Shown: positions 1 through 9,558, numbered from the stretch's first letter. The stretch: 64,000 bases of DNA from Haliscomenobacter sp. (GCA_016713275.1 JADJPL010000003.1:682001-746000); one strand, 5' to 3'. A program made the numbers and translations. Notes: a model not told the origin generated them from the sequence alone.

Positions 1-182
1 CGGTGATGCGCACTGCGCCTGAGGCAACGATCGTGGACCTGACGTTGGGGAATAAGGCCTTTTTCGGGCTACCGGCCTGTTTGGCCTGGCTTTTTTACGC
101 TAAAGGAAAGGGCCTGTCTCAAAAGACCAATCTTTGCCACCGGCATGAAATGTTATTTTCTTCTTTCAATCCTTCGATTTAA
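1..182 (+). CDS. Possible truncated 3' end of an unidentified gene running into a MITE
   Basis: One forward frame is open from the window edge (position 3) to a TAA at 180-182. The first 35 or so codons are compositionally gene-like, with a hydrophobic stretch LPACLAWLFY. The last 24 codons lie inside the MITE-like element that begins at 110. If the gene is real, the element supplies its stop codon and an extraneous tail. I do not recognise a family, and the visible fragment is too short to exclude a chance open frame. Confidence 0.25.
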   Translation, partial: VMRTAPEATIVDLTLGNKAFFGLPACLAWLFYAKGKGLSQKTNLCHRHEMLFSSFNPSI

Positions 183-236
183 AAAAGAAAATAGTTTTGG
201 CGGCCAGGGGCAAAGATGGGCCTTTTGAGACAGCCC
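110..236. mobile_element. MITE-like palindromic element, copy A
   Basis: The left end GGGCCTGTCTCAAAAG and the right end CTTTTGAGACAGCCC are imperfect inverted repeats enclosing about 95 bp with no transposase. The interior (CCGGCATGAAAT, an AAAAGAAAATA block, GGCCAGGGGC) is shared with the copies at 17350 and 63523. The termini resemble the inverted ends of DDE-transposase insertion sequences; the parent family (IS1182-like or other) is inference. It sits directly upstream of purC. No target-site duplication is evident. Confidence 0.75.
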
Positions 237-317
237 TTTTTCATTCCGGCCCTAAAAAACGGCGCGCAAAGAGAGACAATCGAGGTTTTGCCTTATTTTT
301 CCACCAAAATCAGTTGC

Positions 318-1271
318 ATGGTTCCCGAACAGCACGCTATAAAAGAAACGCATTTTCAGTTTCCCGGCCAGACCGGGTTTTACCTGGGAAAAGTAAGGGA
401 TGTATACCGGATCGGGGAGTTGCTCGTTATGGTGGCCACCGACCGCATTTCCGCTTTTGATCACATCCTCCCCAGACCTATCCCCTTTAAAGGCCAGGTC
501 TTGAACCAGACCGCTGCCCATTTCCTGAGGGCTACGGAAGATATCGTACACAACTGGGTGCTGGTATGCCCGGACCCCAATGTGGCTATCGGCTATGCCT
601 GCGAACCCTTCCGGGTAGAGATGGTGATCCGGGGCTATCTCGCAGGCCATGCCTGGCGGATGTACCAGGCAGGTCACCGCACCCTGTGCGGAGTCCCTAT
701 GCCCGACGGTATGCGGGAAAACGACCCGTTCCCGGAGCCCATCATCACCCCGAGCACCAAAGCCGCTGAAGGCCACGACGAGGATATCTCCCGGGAGGCG
801 ATCCTTGCCTCCGGGCTCGTACCGGAAGCCGATTATCTGGAGATGGAAGCCTATACCCGCAAGCTATTTACCCGGGGCTCGGAGATAGCCGCCGGGCAGG
901 GATTGATCCTCGTCGACACCAAGTACGAATTCGGTAAACGGGGCGAAAAAGTGTTTGTGATCGACGAGATCCATACCCCGGATAGCTCCAGGTATTTTTA
1001 CCTCGACGGCTATGCCGAACGCCAGGAACGGGGCGAAAGGCAAAAGCAACTCTCCAAAGAGTTTGTCCGCGAGTGGCTGATGGAGCGGGATTTTCAAGGG
1101 AAAGAAGGACAGGTGATGCCCGATATGCCCGACGCGTTCGTCTGGGATGTTTCGCTGCGCTATATTCAGTTGTATGAAAAGATTACCGGCATGCCCCTGC
1201 AAAAGCGGGATACCCGCTATATGCAGGAACAGGTATATCACAACGTCCTGGAAAGCCTGCGCAGCCTATAG
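318..1271 (+). CDS. purC: Phosphoribosylaminoimidazole-succinocarboxamide synthase (SAICAR synthase)
   Basis: This cytoplasmic enzyme ligates aspartate to CAIR using ATP in de novo purine synthesis. Family landmarks are GKVRDVY near the N-terminus, DRISAFDH, and the C-terminal signatures DTKYEFG and DEIHTPDSSRY. The length of 317 residues fits the family. The frame is open back to 216, but those extra codons are encoded by the MITE. The Met at 318, about 20 residues before GKVRDVY, is therefore the better start. The stop overlaps the stop region of the convergent LYS1-like gene by a few bases. No purine gene neighbours are present. Confidence 0.95.
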   Translation: MVPEQHAIKETHFQFPGQTGFYLGKVRDVYRIGELLVMVATDRISAFDHILPRPIPFKGQVLNQTAAHFLRATEDIVHNWVLVCPDPNVAIGYACEPFRVEMVIRGYLAGHAWRMYQAGHRTLCGVPMPDGMRENDPFPEPIITPSTKAAEGHDEDISREAILASGLVPEADYLEMEAYTRKLFTRGSEIAAGQGLILVDTKYEFGKRGEKVFVIDEIHTPDSSRYFYLDGYAERQERGERQKQLSKEFVREWLMERDFQGKEGQVMPDMPDAFVWDVSLRYIQLYEKITGMPLQKRDTRYMQEQVYHNVLESLRSL

Positions 1272-2475
1272 TTGCCGCTCGGCTACATAATCCTCCAGAT
1301 AGGAAAACAGGGGGCACAGCGCCCCTTTGTCGGCGATGGTTGCCCGTTCGAGCACTGGACTGTGGGATTTGAAAAATTCGGGCAGCACGCGGTCCAGAAA
1401 CATTTGTCCAAACGCCGTGGAAGCGTCGCGCGGCATTTCGTTGGGCAGGTTGTCGATAGCCATGACGTCGATGCGATGCTCCTGGTAGGGGGCAACTTCT
1501 TCCCCTGTGTGGGGGTCATACCCATACACCGGGGCGGCAATGGTGGACGGGCGGATCGTCGACGGTACAGACGACACCGGGGCGATGTCGCAGGTGACGT
1601 CGGCTATGGTCCGGATGCGAAAATCAGGTTGGCGCATCATCTCCCGGGTGAAAAAAACCGGCGCCCGGTTGTCCCAGAAAATGCCATTGATGAAGATATC
1701 GGCGGCTGCGGCAAATGGAGCAAAAGCGCTTTCGTACTCGCCGGGGTGCGCGTAGTAATGCCGGGGCTCGAAAGGCAGGCCTTCCTGATGCCGGACATAT
1801 TCCCTCGCCCGCAGCTGCGTAAACACCGCTTCCCTGAAAATCTTTTTGCACGAACGTTTCCGCATCGACCTCCCGGATGCCCATATCGCGAAGCACTTCT
1901 GCCGCCCCGCGGCCTACCCGGCCCGTGCCGGTCAGCACGATCTTTACCGGCGGCCATTGCATATGCCGGTACAGCATTTTGGCTTCTGCGTAATCCCGGC
2001 AATCTTTCATTCGCCGCAGGCGAAAGGCTTGCGTCCGTTCTCCATACGCGTACAGGGCATTATGGGCGCCTACCATACCGGCAAACTTGCCAAACGCGAT
2101 CAGCCGTTCGCCTTCGTCATCCGTAAGCACCTCGTAATCGATCAGCCGGATGTCCTTCTCCAGAACGGCCTGGAGTAATTTCCGGTTGTAGGGTTGTTTC
2201 TTGATGGTATGGGAAAAAAAAAGATAGGTCTTCCCCGGGATCAGGTGCTGGATGGGCACTTCCTTCACCCCCAGGAGCAGGGTACAATCCTGCAAATCTT
2301 CCTGAAGCCGGATGCCGGCCTGAAGAAATTCCTTGTCCGAAAAGCAACGGCCCGCAAAAGGCTGCACGGCAACCTCGACGGGCGCGCGCTGCTGGATCTT
2401 GCGGCATTGCTCAGGAACGATAGGCACACGCGAATCCGCCGGTACCTTTCCTTCGCGAAGGATACCCATTTTCAT
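1266..2475 (-). CDS. LYS1-like saccharopine/alanine dehydrogenase family protein (one frameshift)
   Basis: The N-terminal half starts MGILREGKVPADSRV and carries the AlaDH/PNT N-terminal fold. It is followed by the nucleotide-binding glycine motif TGTGRVGRGAAEVL, and the C-terminal half contains FINGIFWDNRAP and VTCDIAPVSS, typical of NAD-dependent saccharopine dehydrogenase (lysine-forming) and its bacterial relatives. The frame breaks at a five-base A run (plus-strand T run 1843-1847). Removing one base gives a continuous protein of about 402 residues with a smooth junction, VQKIFREAVFTQL. The substrate (saccharopine or another amino acid) cannot be settled from sequence. It is convergent with purC. 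Confidence 0.75.
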
Positions 2476-2673
2476 CGTACATTCTGGTTTGGCGCCCGGA
2501 AGATAGGAAAAAGTTATTAGTTGCCGCTTGCGGCTTTTGCTATAATGCCGTTGAAAAGGAAGCAGCGCGATAGATTATCCGGACGGCTTTTTATACCTTT
2601 ATACGACGATGCGGAAAGTGCCATGCAGATTCCTGCATCCCGCCTTTATTCCATTACCTTATTTCCAGAAACT

Positions 2674-3598
2674 ATGAAAACCAGACCATTTCTTCTGATT
2701 TGCGCTTTACTTTTCCCTTTAGCAGGTGTGTTTGCCCAAACGGGCGCCCTGAAAAGCCCCAAAAAACGCGTGGCGGTTTTTGTGTTCGACGACAAGACCG
2801 ACAAAGGGATGGGGGTGGTTTGATCAAAAAACCGTAGGCGAGGGCGTTTCGGATATGATCGCCACCGAACTGGTCAAGTCGGGACTCTACCGGGTCATCG
2901 AGCGCCAACAGCTCAATGTGCTTTTGGCGGAGCAGGACCTTGGCGCTTCCGGCGTAGTGACCGCAGAAAGCGCCGCCAAAATGGGACAGGTGCTGGGCGT
3001 GGAGATCGCCGTGGTTGGGGCGGTAACTGAATTTGGGTATAAAAAGAACGAAACCAATATCAGTATCGCAGGCAAACGCCTGGGGGTAGGCGCTCAGACC
3101 GCCGTTATGGCCCTGGATATCCGCCTCGTCAATACCACCACCGGAGAGATCCTCATGGCGGACAACGTGCGCCGCAACCGCTCGGTGCCTTCCGGGTCGA
3201 TCGGCATCGGACGGGTCAGCTTCAGCAACCAGCAAAGCTTCGACGAAACCATGGTCGGGAAAGTCGCCCGGGAAGCCGTGGAGGATGTCGTGGCCATTGT
3301 TGGGAAACAGATGGACCACGTGGCCTGGTCGGCTAAAGTGATCACCCAACAGGGGGCCAACGTCTATATCAATAGCGGCGCAAACGACGGCGTTTCGGCA
3401 GGCATGGTGCTCACCGTGATCCGCAAGGGAGAACCCCTCGTCGACCCCGACACCGGGCTGCAGTTGGGCGCCCTCGAGTCGGAAGTTGGCCAGGTGGAAG
3501 TCGTCAACCCGGCGCAAAGCGAAGGACGGGTGGCTATTTGCAAGGTGCTTAAGGGAAGCGGTTTTGTCAAAGGCGATATCGTCCGGATTCGGGAATGA
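2674..3598 (+). CDS. CsgG-family curli assembly/transport-like lipoprotein relative (one frameshift)
   Basis: CsgG proteins form outer-membrane secretion pores for curli subunits, and related proteins act in other envelope processes. The product begins with a clear signal peptide (MKTRPFLLICALLFPLAGVFA), then KKRVAVFVFDDKT, SDMIATELVKSG and YRVIERQQL, which are hallmark CsgG-domain segments. A DUF-like C-terminal part (residues ~220-307) contains GANDGVSAGMVLTV. The frame breaks in a five-G run at 2811-2815; with one G fewer the junction reads DKGMGWFDQKTVGEG. The corrected length is about 307 residues. A canonical lipobox Cys is not obvious. No csgA/B/E/F genes lie nearby, so a curli role is not established. 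Confidence 0.75.
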
Positions 3599-3723
3599 CA
3601 GCGCCCGCTGGCATCGTCGAATTCCTTTTATGCCTTCCAGCGCGTTGTTGGTCTATTTTGAGGATTGAGGTGTAATCGATTGCGCTTTGTTCCGTATTTT
3701 AGTACGCTGAATTCATAAGGCAC

Positions 3724-4994
3724 ATGCGTATCGTTTCTCTTCTTACCTTGATGATCCTTCTCCAAACCGCCGCCGTGTTGGGCCAGCCGTCCAACCGGGA
3801 AAACCTGATGATTTACCTCGATTGCGGCCAATGCGACGGCAACTTTATCAAACAGGAAATCCCTCAGGTCAACTATACCCTGGATCCCTTAAGGGCACAG
3901 GTACACGTGCTCGTCAGCGTGCAGGGGCTGGATTCCGGCGGCCGGATTTACCTGTTCGAATTTATCGGCCGGGAGAAATTTGAAGGCGACCGCTTTTCCC
4001 TGGAAATTCTGATCGATCCTCAGAATACCAACCTGGAACGCAATGAAAAAATCGTGAACGCCCTCAAAGCCGGCCTGGTGGTGTTTGTGGCGCAGAACGG
4101 AGAAAGCGATCGCGTTCAGGTAACGTTACCCGCCCTCAAACCCGTAGTTCCAAGCGGTGTGGAATCCACCACCGAAGGGAATTTGGAGGACGAGGACCTC
4201 CCGGGAGGCTTTTTCAACCAATGGATTTACGACATCTTCAGCAACCTGACTGGAATAAGGAAACGAACCGGAGCACCCTCAACCTTAGGTATGGAGGCAA
4301 CATGAACTACGTTACCGATCAATGGAGGGTCCGGATGAACTCCAACTTCAACTATACCGAGGGATTCGTGCAGGATGACGAGGAAAAAATTTCTTTTTCC
4401 CGCAGAAACAACGCGATCTCCTCCGCCCTGATCAAAAGCATAACCAGCCATTGGTCGGCGGGCGTGTTCTTTAGCTGGAGCCAGAATACCTATTCCAATA
4501 TCCAAAACAGTTACTGGCTGACGCCGGCGATCGAGTACAGCATTTTCCCCTATTCGGAGGCGGTGACCAAAGAGTTTACCATCGCCTACCGGCTGGGCAT
4601 GACCGACCAGCACTATCTGGAGGAAACGATCTTCCTTCAAACAAGAGAAAAACTCCTCCGGCAGTCCATCGAGGTCCAACTGGATATGCGCCAGCGATGG
4701 GGCAATGTGGATGTTCGGATCTCCGCAGCTAACTTTTTCCAGGACTGGAGAAAAAACCGCCTCAACATGGAAGCCGACGTCAGCTTCCGGGTTGTCAAAG
4801 GACTTTCTTTCAGCGTCGGCGGGAACTACATCGTAGTCAACGACCAAATCAACCTGCGCCGCGGCGACGCCACCCTGGAGGAAATCCTCCTCGGCCAGCG
4901 GCAACTAGCCACCGACTTTGAAAGCGGCCTGAATTTCGGTATGCGCTACACCTTTGGCGCGCTGTATAATAATGTCGTGAATACGAGACTTTGA
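3724..4994 (+). CDS. Conserved Bacteroidota predicted outer-membrane protein (one frameshift)
   Basis: A signal peptide (residues 1-20, ending VLGQ) is followed by a globular region with IYLDCGQCDGNFIKQEI and YLFEFIGREKFEG. After that come many alternating aromatic/polar strands (VRMNSNFNYTEGF, WSAGVFFSWSQNTYSN, FGMRYTFG) as expected for a beta barrel. I recognise this as a widespread but functionally uncharacterised Bacteroidota family. The frame breaks near 4241-4252; adding one base joins YDIFSNL to DWNKETNRSTLN and yields about 423 residues. It lies 125 bp after the CsgG-like gene on the same strand, so joint function in the envelope is plausible but unproven. Confidence 0.65.
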
Positions 4995-5013
4995 CGAAGT
5001 ACCTCGTACTTCG
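4995..5013. other. Short perfect hairpin
   Basis: CGAAGTAC and GTACTTCG form an 8-bp stem around CTC immediately after the stop codon of the preceding gene. No T tract follows, so it is not a convincing intrinsic terminator. It resembles the GTACTTCGTACC repeat units near 31.7 kb. Confidence 0.4.
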
Positions 5014-5080
5014 CAATGAAACTTTTCCCCTCCTCTTGGGGTTATACTATTCAATCGGGCAAAAGCGTCCGAAAAAACCT

Positions 5081-5474
5081 GGGGACGTACTGGTATTGAC
5101 AGGATCGTTTACGGGTTAGTAAGCATGCCGGAGCACGATTGTTCACTCCGTTATCAAATGGCGATCAACAACAAGTGGCAATAGCTACGCACTCGCTGCC
5201 TAATTAGTACCAGGTATTAGTTAGCGGCTGTATGCGACGCCTGCGCGCCAAGGCGCGCCCCGGCTTCCGCCTGATAAGCCCTGCGTCCATGCATCATCAA
5301 AACCAGGCTGGGTAGTATAAGTGGCCCACTTATCCTGCCGAGATCCAGGGCTGGGCGCCGGACCGGTTTGCTGATGAACCTATCCCGGCGCTGAGATCCA
5401 AATCAGCAGCTAAGCATGTAGAAAGCTAGTTCGTGCTTTCTCTGGACGCGAGTTCGACTCTCGCCGTCTCCACA
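5081..5474 (+). ncRNA. ssrA: Transfer-messenger RNA (tmRNA)
   Basis: tmRNA rescues stalled ribosomes and tags the nascent peptide for proteolysis. The 5' end GGGGACG pairs with the 3' CGTCTCC (one G-U) to form the acceptor stem. The 3' domain has a T-arm-like GTTCGACTC. The 5' half contains ATTGACAGGAT, as in other tmRNAs. A tag frame starting at GGC 5177 reads GNSYALAA and stops at TAA 5201-5203, matching the Bacteroidota pattern G-x-x-YALAA. The length of about 394 nt is normal. CCA is not encoded. The exact ends are estimated from stem pairing. Confidence 0.9.
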
Positions 5475-5484
5475 AACATGAATT

Positions 5485-5522
5485 AAACCCCTTGCTTATC
5501 AATGGATTGCAAGGGGTTTTTT
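5485..5522 (+). terminator. Rho-independent terminator of ssrA
   Basis: AAACCCCTTGC and GCAAGGGGTTTTTTG form a GC-rich stem with an 11-15 nt loop followed by a run of six T. It begins about 10 nt after the tmRNA 3' end, so it most likely terminates ssrA transcription. Confidence 0.85.
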
Positions 5523-5624
5523 GATTTTTCCCGCCGGTTCATTCACCCAAATGAAAACGCTTTGAGCCGGACGTTTCTCCCGATTTTTTTGAACTTTTTC
5601 TCATTTATTCTGTTGAAAACCTGA

Positions 5625-6740
5625 TTGAAAAAATTCTATTCGGTGAAAGAAATTAGGAATATTATCCAGGTTTACGATTCCCTGGATCATACCCGGGAAA
5701 AGGTGGCCCTCGCCTCGGTAGTCAGCGTAGAAGAATCTTCTTACCGCCGGGTCGGCGCACGGATGCTGGTCCAGAGCTCGGGAATGTGGGTAGGAGGAAT
5801 CAGCGGCGGGTGCCTGGAAGGAGACGCCTTGCGCAGATCCCAGGCTGCCATTTACAAGAACCAGCCTTCCCTCGTGGTGTACGATACCATGGAGGACGAC
5901 CGCAACCAGATCGGCGTAGGCCTGGGCTGCAACGGACGCATCGAAGTGCTGCTTACTCCGATTGACCCCCACGATCCCAACAACGAAATCGAACTGCTGA
6001 AAAAAATCCAGCACGCCAACCAGCCCAGCATGTTGCTGAAAGTGATCGATGCCCCGGAAGAAGCGGGTATCCTTGGCCAACTCCAACTGGTTTCAACGGA
6101 CACGGCGGAAGCAGCCTTTGCCGGGATTGAACCAAGCGAACTCGCTGTTTACATACAGGAAGTCAGGGCACAAAAAACCGCCAAAACATACTACAGCCAA
6201 TCGTCCGTTTATGGACGGATTAAAATCCTGATCGAATTTATCCGGCCAGAAACCCGGCTCGTTATCGCTGGCGACAACTACGACGTCAACGCCATGGCTG
6301 GGGTAGCCGCAGAGCTCGGCTGGGAGATCTACGTGATCGGCAAAGCCAAAAAACTTTCCAGGCAGGTCTTCGCGCAGGCCAAGCAAGTGCTGGACTACGA
6401 GCAGGCCGACCAACTGGACGTCAATGAATATACCGCCGTGGTCCTGATGTCGCACGATTATCAGAAAGATTTGGACCTGATGCCGCTTTTTTATTCCAAA
6501 CAACCGGCCTATCTTGGCCTTCTGGGGCCCAAGAAGCGGTTTCTGAAAATGAAAAACGAACTTCGGGACTTTCATTTAGACGATACAGGCTTTCTGTTCA
6601 CGCCGACCGGCCTTGAAATCGGGGCCGAATCGCCCCAGGAAATTGCCCTGTCTATCGCCGCCGAGATCGTCGCAGCGATGCGGAACAAGCCCGGGGTTCC
6701 GCTCCGGCTAAAAGAAGGAACCATTCACGAACGGGGGTAA
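5625..6740 (+). CDS. xdhC: XdhC/CoxI family molybdenum hydroxylase maturation protein
   Basis: XdhC-family proteins bind molybdenum cofactor and help sulfurate and insert it into xanthine- or CO-dehydrogenase-type enzymes. The N-terminal XdhC/CoxI domain contains SSYRRVGARMLV and GGISGGCLEGD (residues ~40-70), and the C-terminal Rossmann-like domain has RLVIAGDNYDV and LGLLGPKKR plus GLEIGAESPQEIALSI. The length of 371 residues is typical. A stop codon immediately precedes TTG 5625, so the start is TTG there or GTG at 5643; no ATG fits. moeA follows 24 bp downstream, giving a two-gene cofactor operon that faces the cox operon. Confidence 0.9.
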   Translation: MKKFYSVKEIRNIIQVYDSLDHTREKVALASVVSVEESSYRRVGARMLVQSSGMWVGGISGGCLEGDALRRSQAAIYKNQPSLVVYDTMEDDRNQIGVGLGCNGRIEVLLTPIDPHDPNNEIELLKKIQHANQPSMLLKVIDAPEEAGILGQLQLVSTDTAEAAFAGIEPSELAVYIQEVRAQKTAKTYYSQSSVYGRIKILIEFIRPETRLVIAGDNYDVNAMAGVAAELGWEIYVIGKAKKLSRQVFAQAKQVLDYEQADQLDVNEYTAVVLMSHDYQKDLDLMPLFYSKQPAYLGLLGPKKRFLKMKNELRDFHLDDTGFLFTPTGLEIGAESPQEIALSIAAEIVAAMRNKPGVPLRLKEGTIHERG

Positions 6741-6764
6741 TAACCCCTACTTTGCAAAAAAAAT

Positions 6765-7961
6765 ATGATCGACGTAAACCAGGCGGTTCAACTCATCGCT
6801 GCTCAAGCCGCCAGCTTCGGAACAGAAACCATCGACCTTTCCGCCAGCCTGAACCGCATCCTTAAAGAGGATTGGATCGTAGACCGGGATTTACCCCCCT
6901 TCGATCGGGTCACCATGGATGGGATCGCCATCCGCTATGCCGCTTTTGAAAAAGGCATCCGGACCTTCTCCACCGAAGGCGTAGCCCCCGCCGGCGCCCC
7001 CCAAATGACGCTGCAGAACGACGCCGGCTGCCTGGAAGTCATGACGGGCGCCGTTATGCCCTTACAGGCGGACACCGTGATCCGGTACGAGGACCTGGAC
7101 CTCCAGGACGGGATGGCCACCGTTTTGATAGAGGACATCGCCAGAGGACAGAATATCCACGTCAAGGGAATCGACCGCAAAGCGGGCGAGGTAATCGTGG
7201 CCGCCAACACGCGGATCGGCGCCCCGGAAATCGGGATTGGGTCCAGCATTGGCAAAGCCCGCGTCACCGTAGCCGCTTTGCCCAAAGTGATGATCATTTC
7301 TACCGGCGACGAACTGGTCGAGATCACCCGTACGCCGGAACCGTACCAGATCCGCCGCTCCAACGAATACCGCATGCGCACTACACTCCAGGCGCAGGGC
7401 ATCCAGGCCGATGCAGACCACCTGCCCGACGACCCGGCGGTCATCCGGGAAAAACTGGCGGTTTACCTGGACCAGTACGACGCGCTCATCCTGAGCGGAG
7501 GCGTATCGAAAGGGAAGTTCGACTTCCTGCCGGAAGCGCTGGAAGAACTCGGCGTGGAAAAGTTGTTTCACCAGATCCAGCAACGTCCCGGCAAGCCCTT
7601 TTGGTTTGGAAGATACCAGGGGCGCTGCACCATTTTTGCGCTGCCGGGTAACCCGGTCTCTTCCTTTATGTGCCTCCAGCGGTATTTCGTGGATTGGCTG
7701 AACCTTTGCCTGGGCGCCAAACCTACCCCCCGGCCAATGGCCATACTCACCCGCGATGTGCCTTTCAAGCCAGACCTGGCCTACTTCCCCGAAGTTAAAC
7801 TCAGCTACAACGATCAGGGCCAGATTCTGGCTACTCCTGTGATCGGCAACGGCTCCGGCGATTTTTCCAATCTGGCCGAAGCAGAAGCCTTTATCGAATT
7901 GCCCAGAGGGAAAAATGTGTATCAGGCAGGCGAAGTGTATCCGGTGTATATCTACCGGTGA
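6765..7961 (+). CDS. moeA: Molybdopterin molybdenumtransferase
   Basis: MoeA inserts molybdate into adenylated molybdopterin. Family motifs are visible in order: DRDLPPFDRVTMDGIAI, EVMTGAVMPLQADTVIRYED, the MoCF-like domain STGDELVE, SGGVSKGKFDF, and the ALPGNPVSSF segment before the C-terminal domain IV. The length of 398 residues is normal. It is 24 bp after xdhC on the same strand. Its 3' end overlaps the convergent mocA by about 10 bp. In context it supplies cofactor for the adjacent CO dehydrogenase. Confidence 0.95.
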   Translation: MIDVNQAVQLIAAQAASFGTETIDLSASLNRILKEDWIVDRDLPPFDRVTMDGIAIRYAAFEKGIRTFSTEGVAPAGAPQMTLQNDAGCLEVMTGAVMPLQADTVIRYEDLDLQDGMATVLIEDIARGQNIHVKGIDRKAGEVIVAANTRIGAPEIGIGSSIGKARVTVAALPKVMIISTGDELVEITRTPEPYQIRRSNEYRMRTTLQAQGIQADADHLPDDPAVIREKLAVYLDQYDALILSGGVSKGKFDFLPEALEELGVEKLFHQIQQRPGKPFWFGRYQGRCTIFALPGNPVSSFMCLQRYFVDWLNLCLGAKPTPRPMAILTRDVPFKPDLAYFPEVKLSYNDQGQILATPVIGNGSGDFSNLAEAEAFIELPRGKNVYQAGEVYPVYIYR

Positions 7962-8566
7962 TCCACCAGACTGTAGTCTTCCGGTGTGTCGATATCCCTT
8001 AAGATGGCATTGGTCTGCATAGCCTGCCGGACGACATGCTCCCGGTTTTTTTGCAGGATCTCCTTGCATCCTTCCATTTTGGGATGAGCCAGGATTTCTT
8101 CCCGGTATTTGCTGGAAAAAATGACCGGGTTGCCTTTTTCTTCGAGATAAACAGGGACGAGGATGCACGAGGGGTCTGCGGGAATAGCCGCCGAAAACCC
8201 TTCGATCAACGAGGCATATTCTGCGGACGACAAAAAGGGCTGGTCCGACATGCAGATCATGTAGCCTTCGGCATCCTCGCGGGCGTTTGCGACCCCGGTT
8301 TGGATGGACGTCGTCATGCCGCGTTGGAAATCCGGGTTAATGACGATGTGGAATTTAGCGTGGATACTGTCGTCGAAGCGAGCATCGTTCTCCGGATTGG
8401 AAACGACGATGATCTCGGCAGCCGGAGATTCGGAAAGTGCATCCAGCGTAGTTTGAATCATAGATTTCCCCCCCACTTCCAGGAAAAGCTTATTGGCGGC
8501 GCCCATGCGCCTGGATTCGCCGGCCGCCAGGAGGATGGCGCTTACTTTTGCGGTTTGGGGAATCAC
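7952..8566 (-). CDS. mocA: Molybdenum cofactor cytidylyltransferase (MobA/MocA-like NTP transferase)
   Basis: The product is a small nucleotidyltransferase with the classic N-terminal AILLAAGESRRMGAANKL motif, the acceptor-binding MSDQPFLS segment and a GNPVIF motif near residue 150. MocA-type enzymes convert molybdopterin to its cytosine dinucleotide, the cofactor form used by CO dehydrogenase-type hydroxylases. At 204 residues it is typical. Its ATG overlaps the stop of the upstream xdhC-YHS gene in an ATGA arrangement, indicating translational coupling at the end of the cox operon. MobA (guanylyl) is the alternative, less likely by context. Confidence 0.88.
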   Translation of the reverse strand: MIPQTAKVSAILLAAGESRRMGAANKLFLEVGGKSMIQTTLDALSESPAAEIIVVSNPENDARFDDSIHAKFHIVINPDFQRGMTTSIQTGVANAREDAEGYMICMSDQPFLSSAEYASLIEGFSAAIPADPSCILVPVYLEEKGNPVIFSSKYREEILAHPKMEGCKEILQKNREHVVRQAMQTNAILRDIDTPEDYSLVDHR

Positions 8567-9558
8567 TCCGGCGCCGTTTTGGTCATATATTTTGCCGGAT
8601 CTTTTTCAAAGCTGACCTTGCAGCCATCGCAGCAGAAATACACCTTCTCGTCTTGGTACACGAGTACGTGTTTCGCCGTACTTTTCTGGATGGGGATGTT
8701 GCACACCGGGTTGAGGTAGTAGTCGTTGTTGGGAAGCGCGCCCAGGCCGTTTTCTGGTTTATGGTTCTCGATCTCGGCCTGTTTGGCGCGGAAAACCTGG
8801 ATAATCTCCGCCAGGATGCTGATGGCCACCTCTTCCGGCAGCTTGGCGCCAATGTCCAGTCCGGCAGGAGTACGGATTTCCTTGAGTTGGTCCATGGAAA
8901 TACCTTTTAGCCTGAGCTCCTGGTAAATCCCATTGGCTTTTTTGCGGCTGGCAACAAAAGCCGTATATGGCGCTTTCAGGAATAGCGCCTGGAACAGGGC
9001 TTCCGCATCACCTTCACCCTGGGTGCAAACGACCACATAGCTGTTCTGGAATACGTCGCCTCCGGGGAAAGCAGTATTGGAGAAGACCTCATCGACGGTA
9101 GGGAAAACGCCCTCTTCGATCGCAGGGACGACTGCCGCGACGCGGTAATCCATCGTTTTGGCCATGCGGGCCAGGGCCATGGCAATATGAGATTTTCCGA
9201 AGATCAGGATCTGGGGCTTGGGGAGTACGGGTTCGATATATACTTCTACTTCTCCTCCGCTTTGACAGGTCATGGTATAGCGTTTGGTTTGACCGGAGGC
9301 GCCCTCCTCCCGGGCGTCCGGACTGATGTGCACCACTCTCGGCTTATGGTCCCGGAGGGACTCCAGCGCTTCCTTCAGCACGATTCCGCGGGTGCATCCG
9401 CCTCCAATCCAGCCGTGGATTTGGCCATCCGGCGTGATAATGGCTCTGTCGCCGGGTTTGCCGGAAGAAGGGATCTGCCGCCGTACGATAGTGGCTGTGG
9501 CGTAGGGTTCGCCGCTGCGATTGAGGGTTAGGGCCTTTTCTAAAAAGGAATCAAGCAT
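8563..9558 (-). CDS. XdhC/CoxF-like maturation protein fused to a C-terminal YHS domain
   Basis: Residues ~1-100 form the XdhC/CoxI N-terminal domain (GDRAIITPDG, GWIGGGCTRG) and ~105-275 the Rossmann-like C-domain (ILIFGKSHIAMALARM, GLDIGAKLPEEVAISI). The last ~45 residues are a YHS metal-binding-type domain: NPVCNI, then YFCCDGCKVSFEKDPAKY. YHS domains occur in copper ATPases and metal trafficking proteins. The fusion next to a Cu-Mo enzyme suggests a role in metal or sulfur delivery during active-site assembly, which is inference. The 331-residue gene overlaps coxE upstream and mocA downstream, so it is tightly coupled in the operon. Confidence 0.88.
   Translation of the reverse strand: MLDSFLEKALTLNRSGEPYATATIVRRQIPSSGKPGDRAIITPDGQIHGWIGGGCTRGIVLKEALESLRDHKPRVVHISPDAREEGASGQTKRYTMTCQSGGEVEVYIEPVLPKPQILIFGKSHIAMALARMAKTMDYRVAAVVPAIEEGVFPTVDEVFSNTAFPGGDVFQNSYVVVCTQGEGDAEALFQALFLKAPYTAFVASRKKANGIYQELRLKGISMDQLKEIRTPAGLDIGAKLPEEVAISILAEIIQVFRAKQAEIENHKPENGLGALPNNDYYLNPVCNIPIQKSTAKHVLVYQDEKVYFCCDGCKVSFEKDPAKYMTKTAPE

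Noticed and set aside
197..460. Small ORF starting inside the MITE and overlapping purC
   Set aside because: It is out of frame with purC and partly MITE-encoded; Arg-rich composition and no homology features.
2674..4994. Complete curli operon
   Set aside because: No csgA, csgB, csgE or csgF-like product occurs around the CsgG-like gene.
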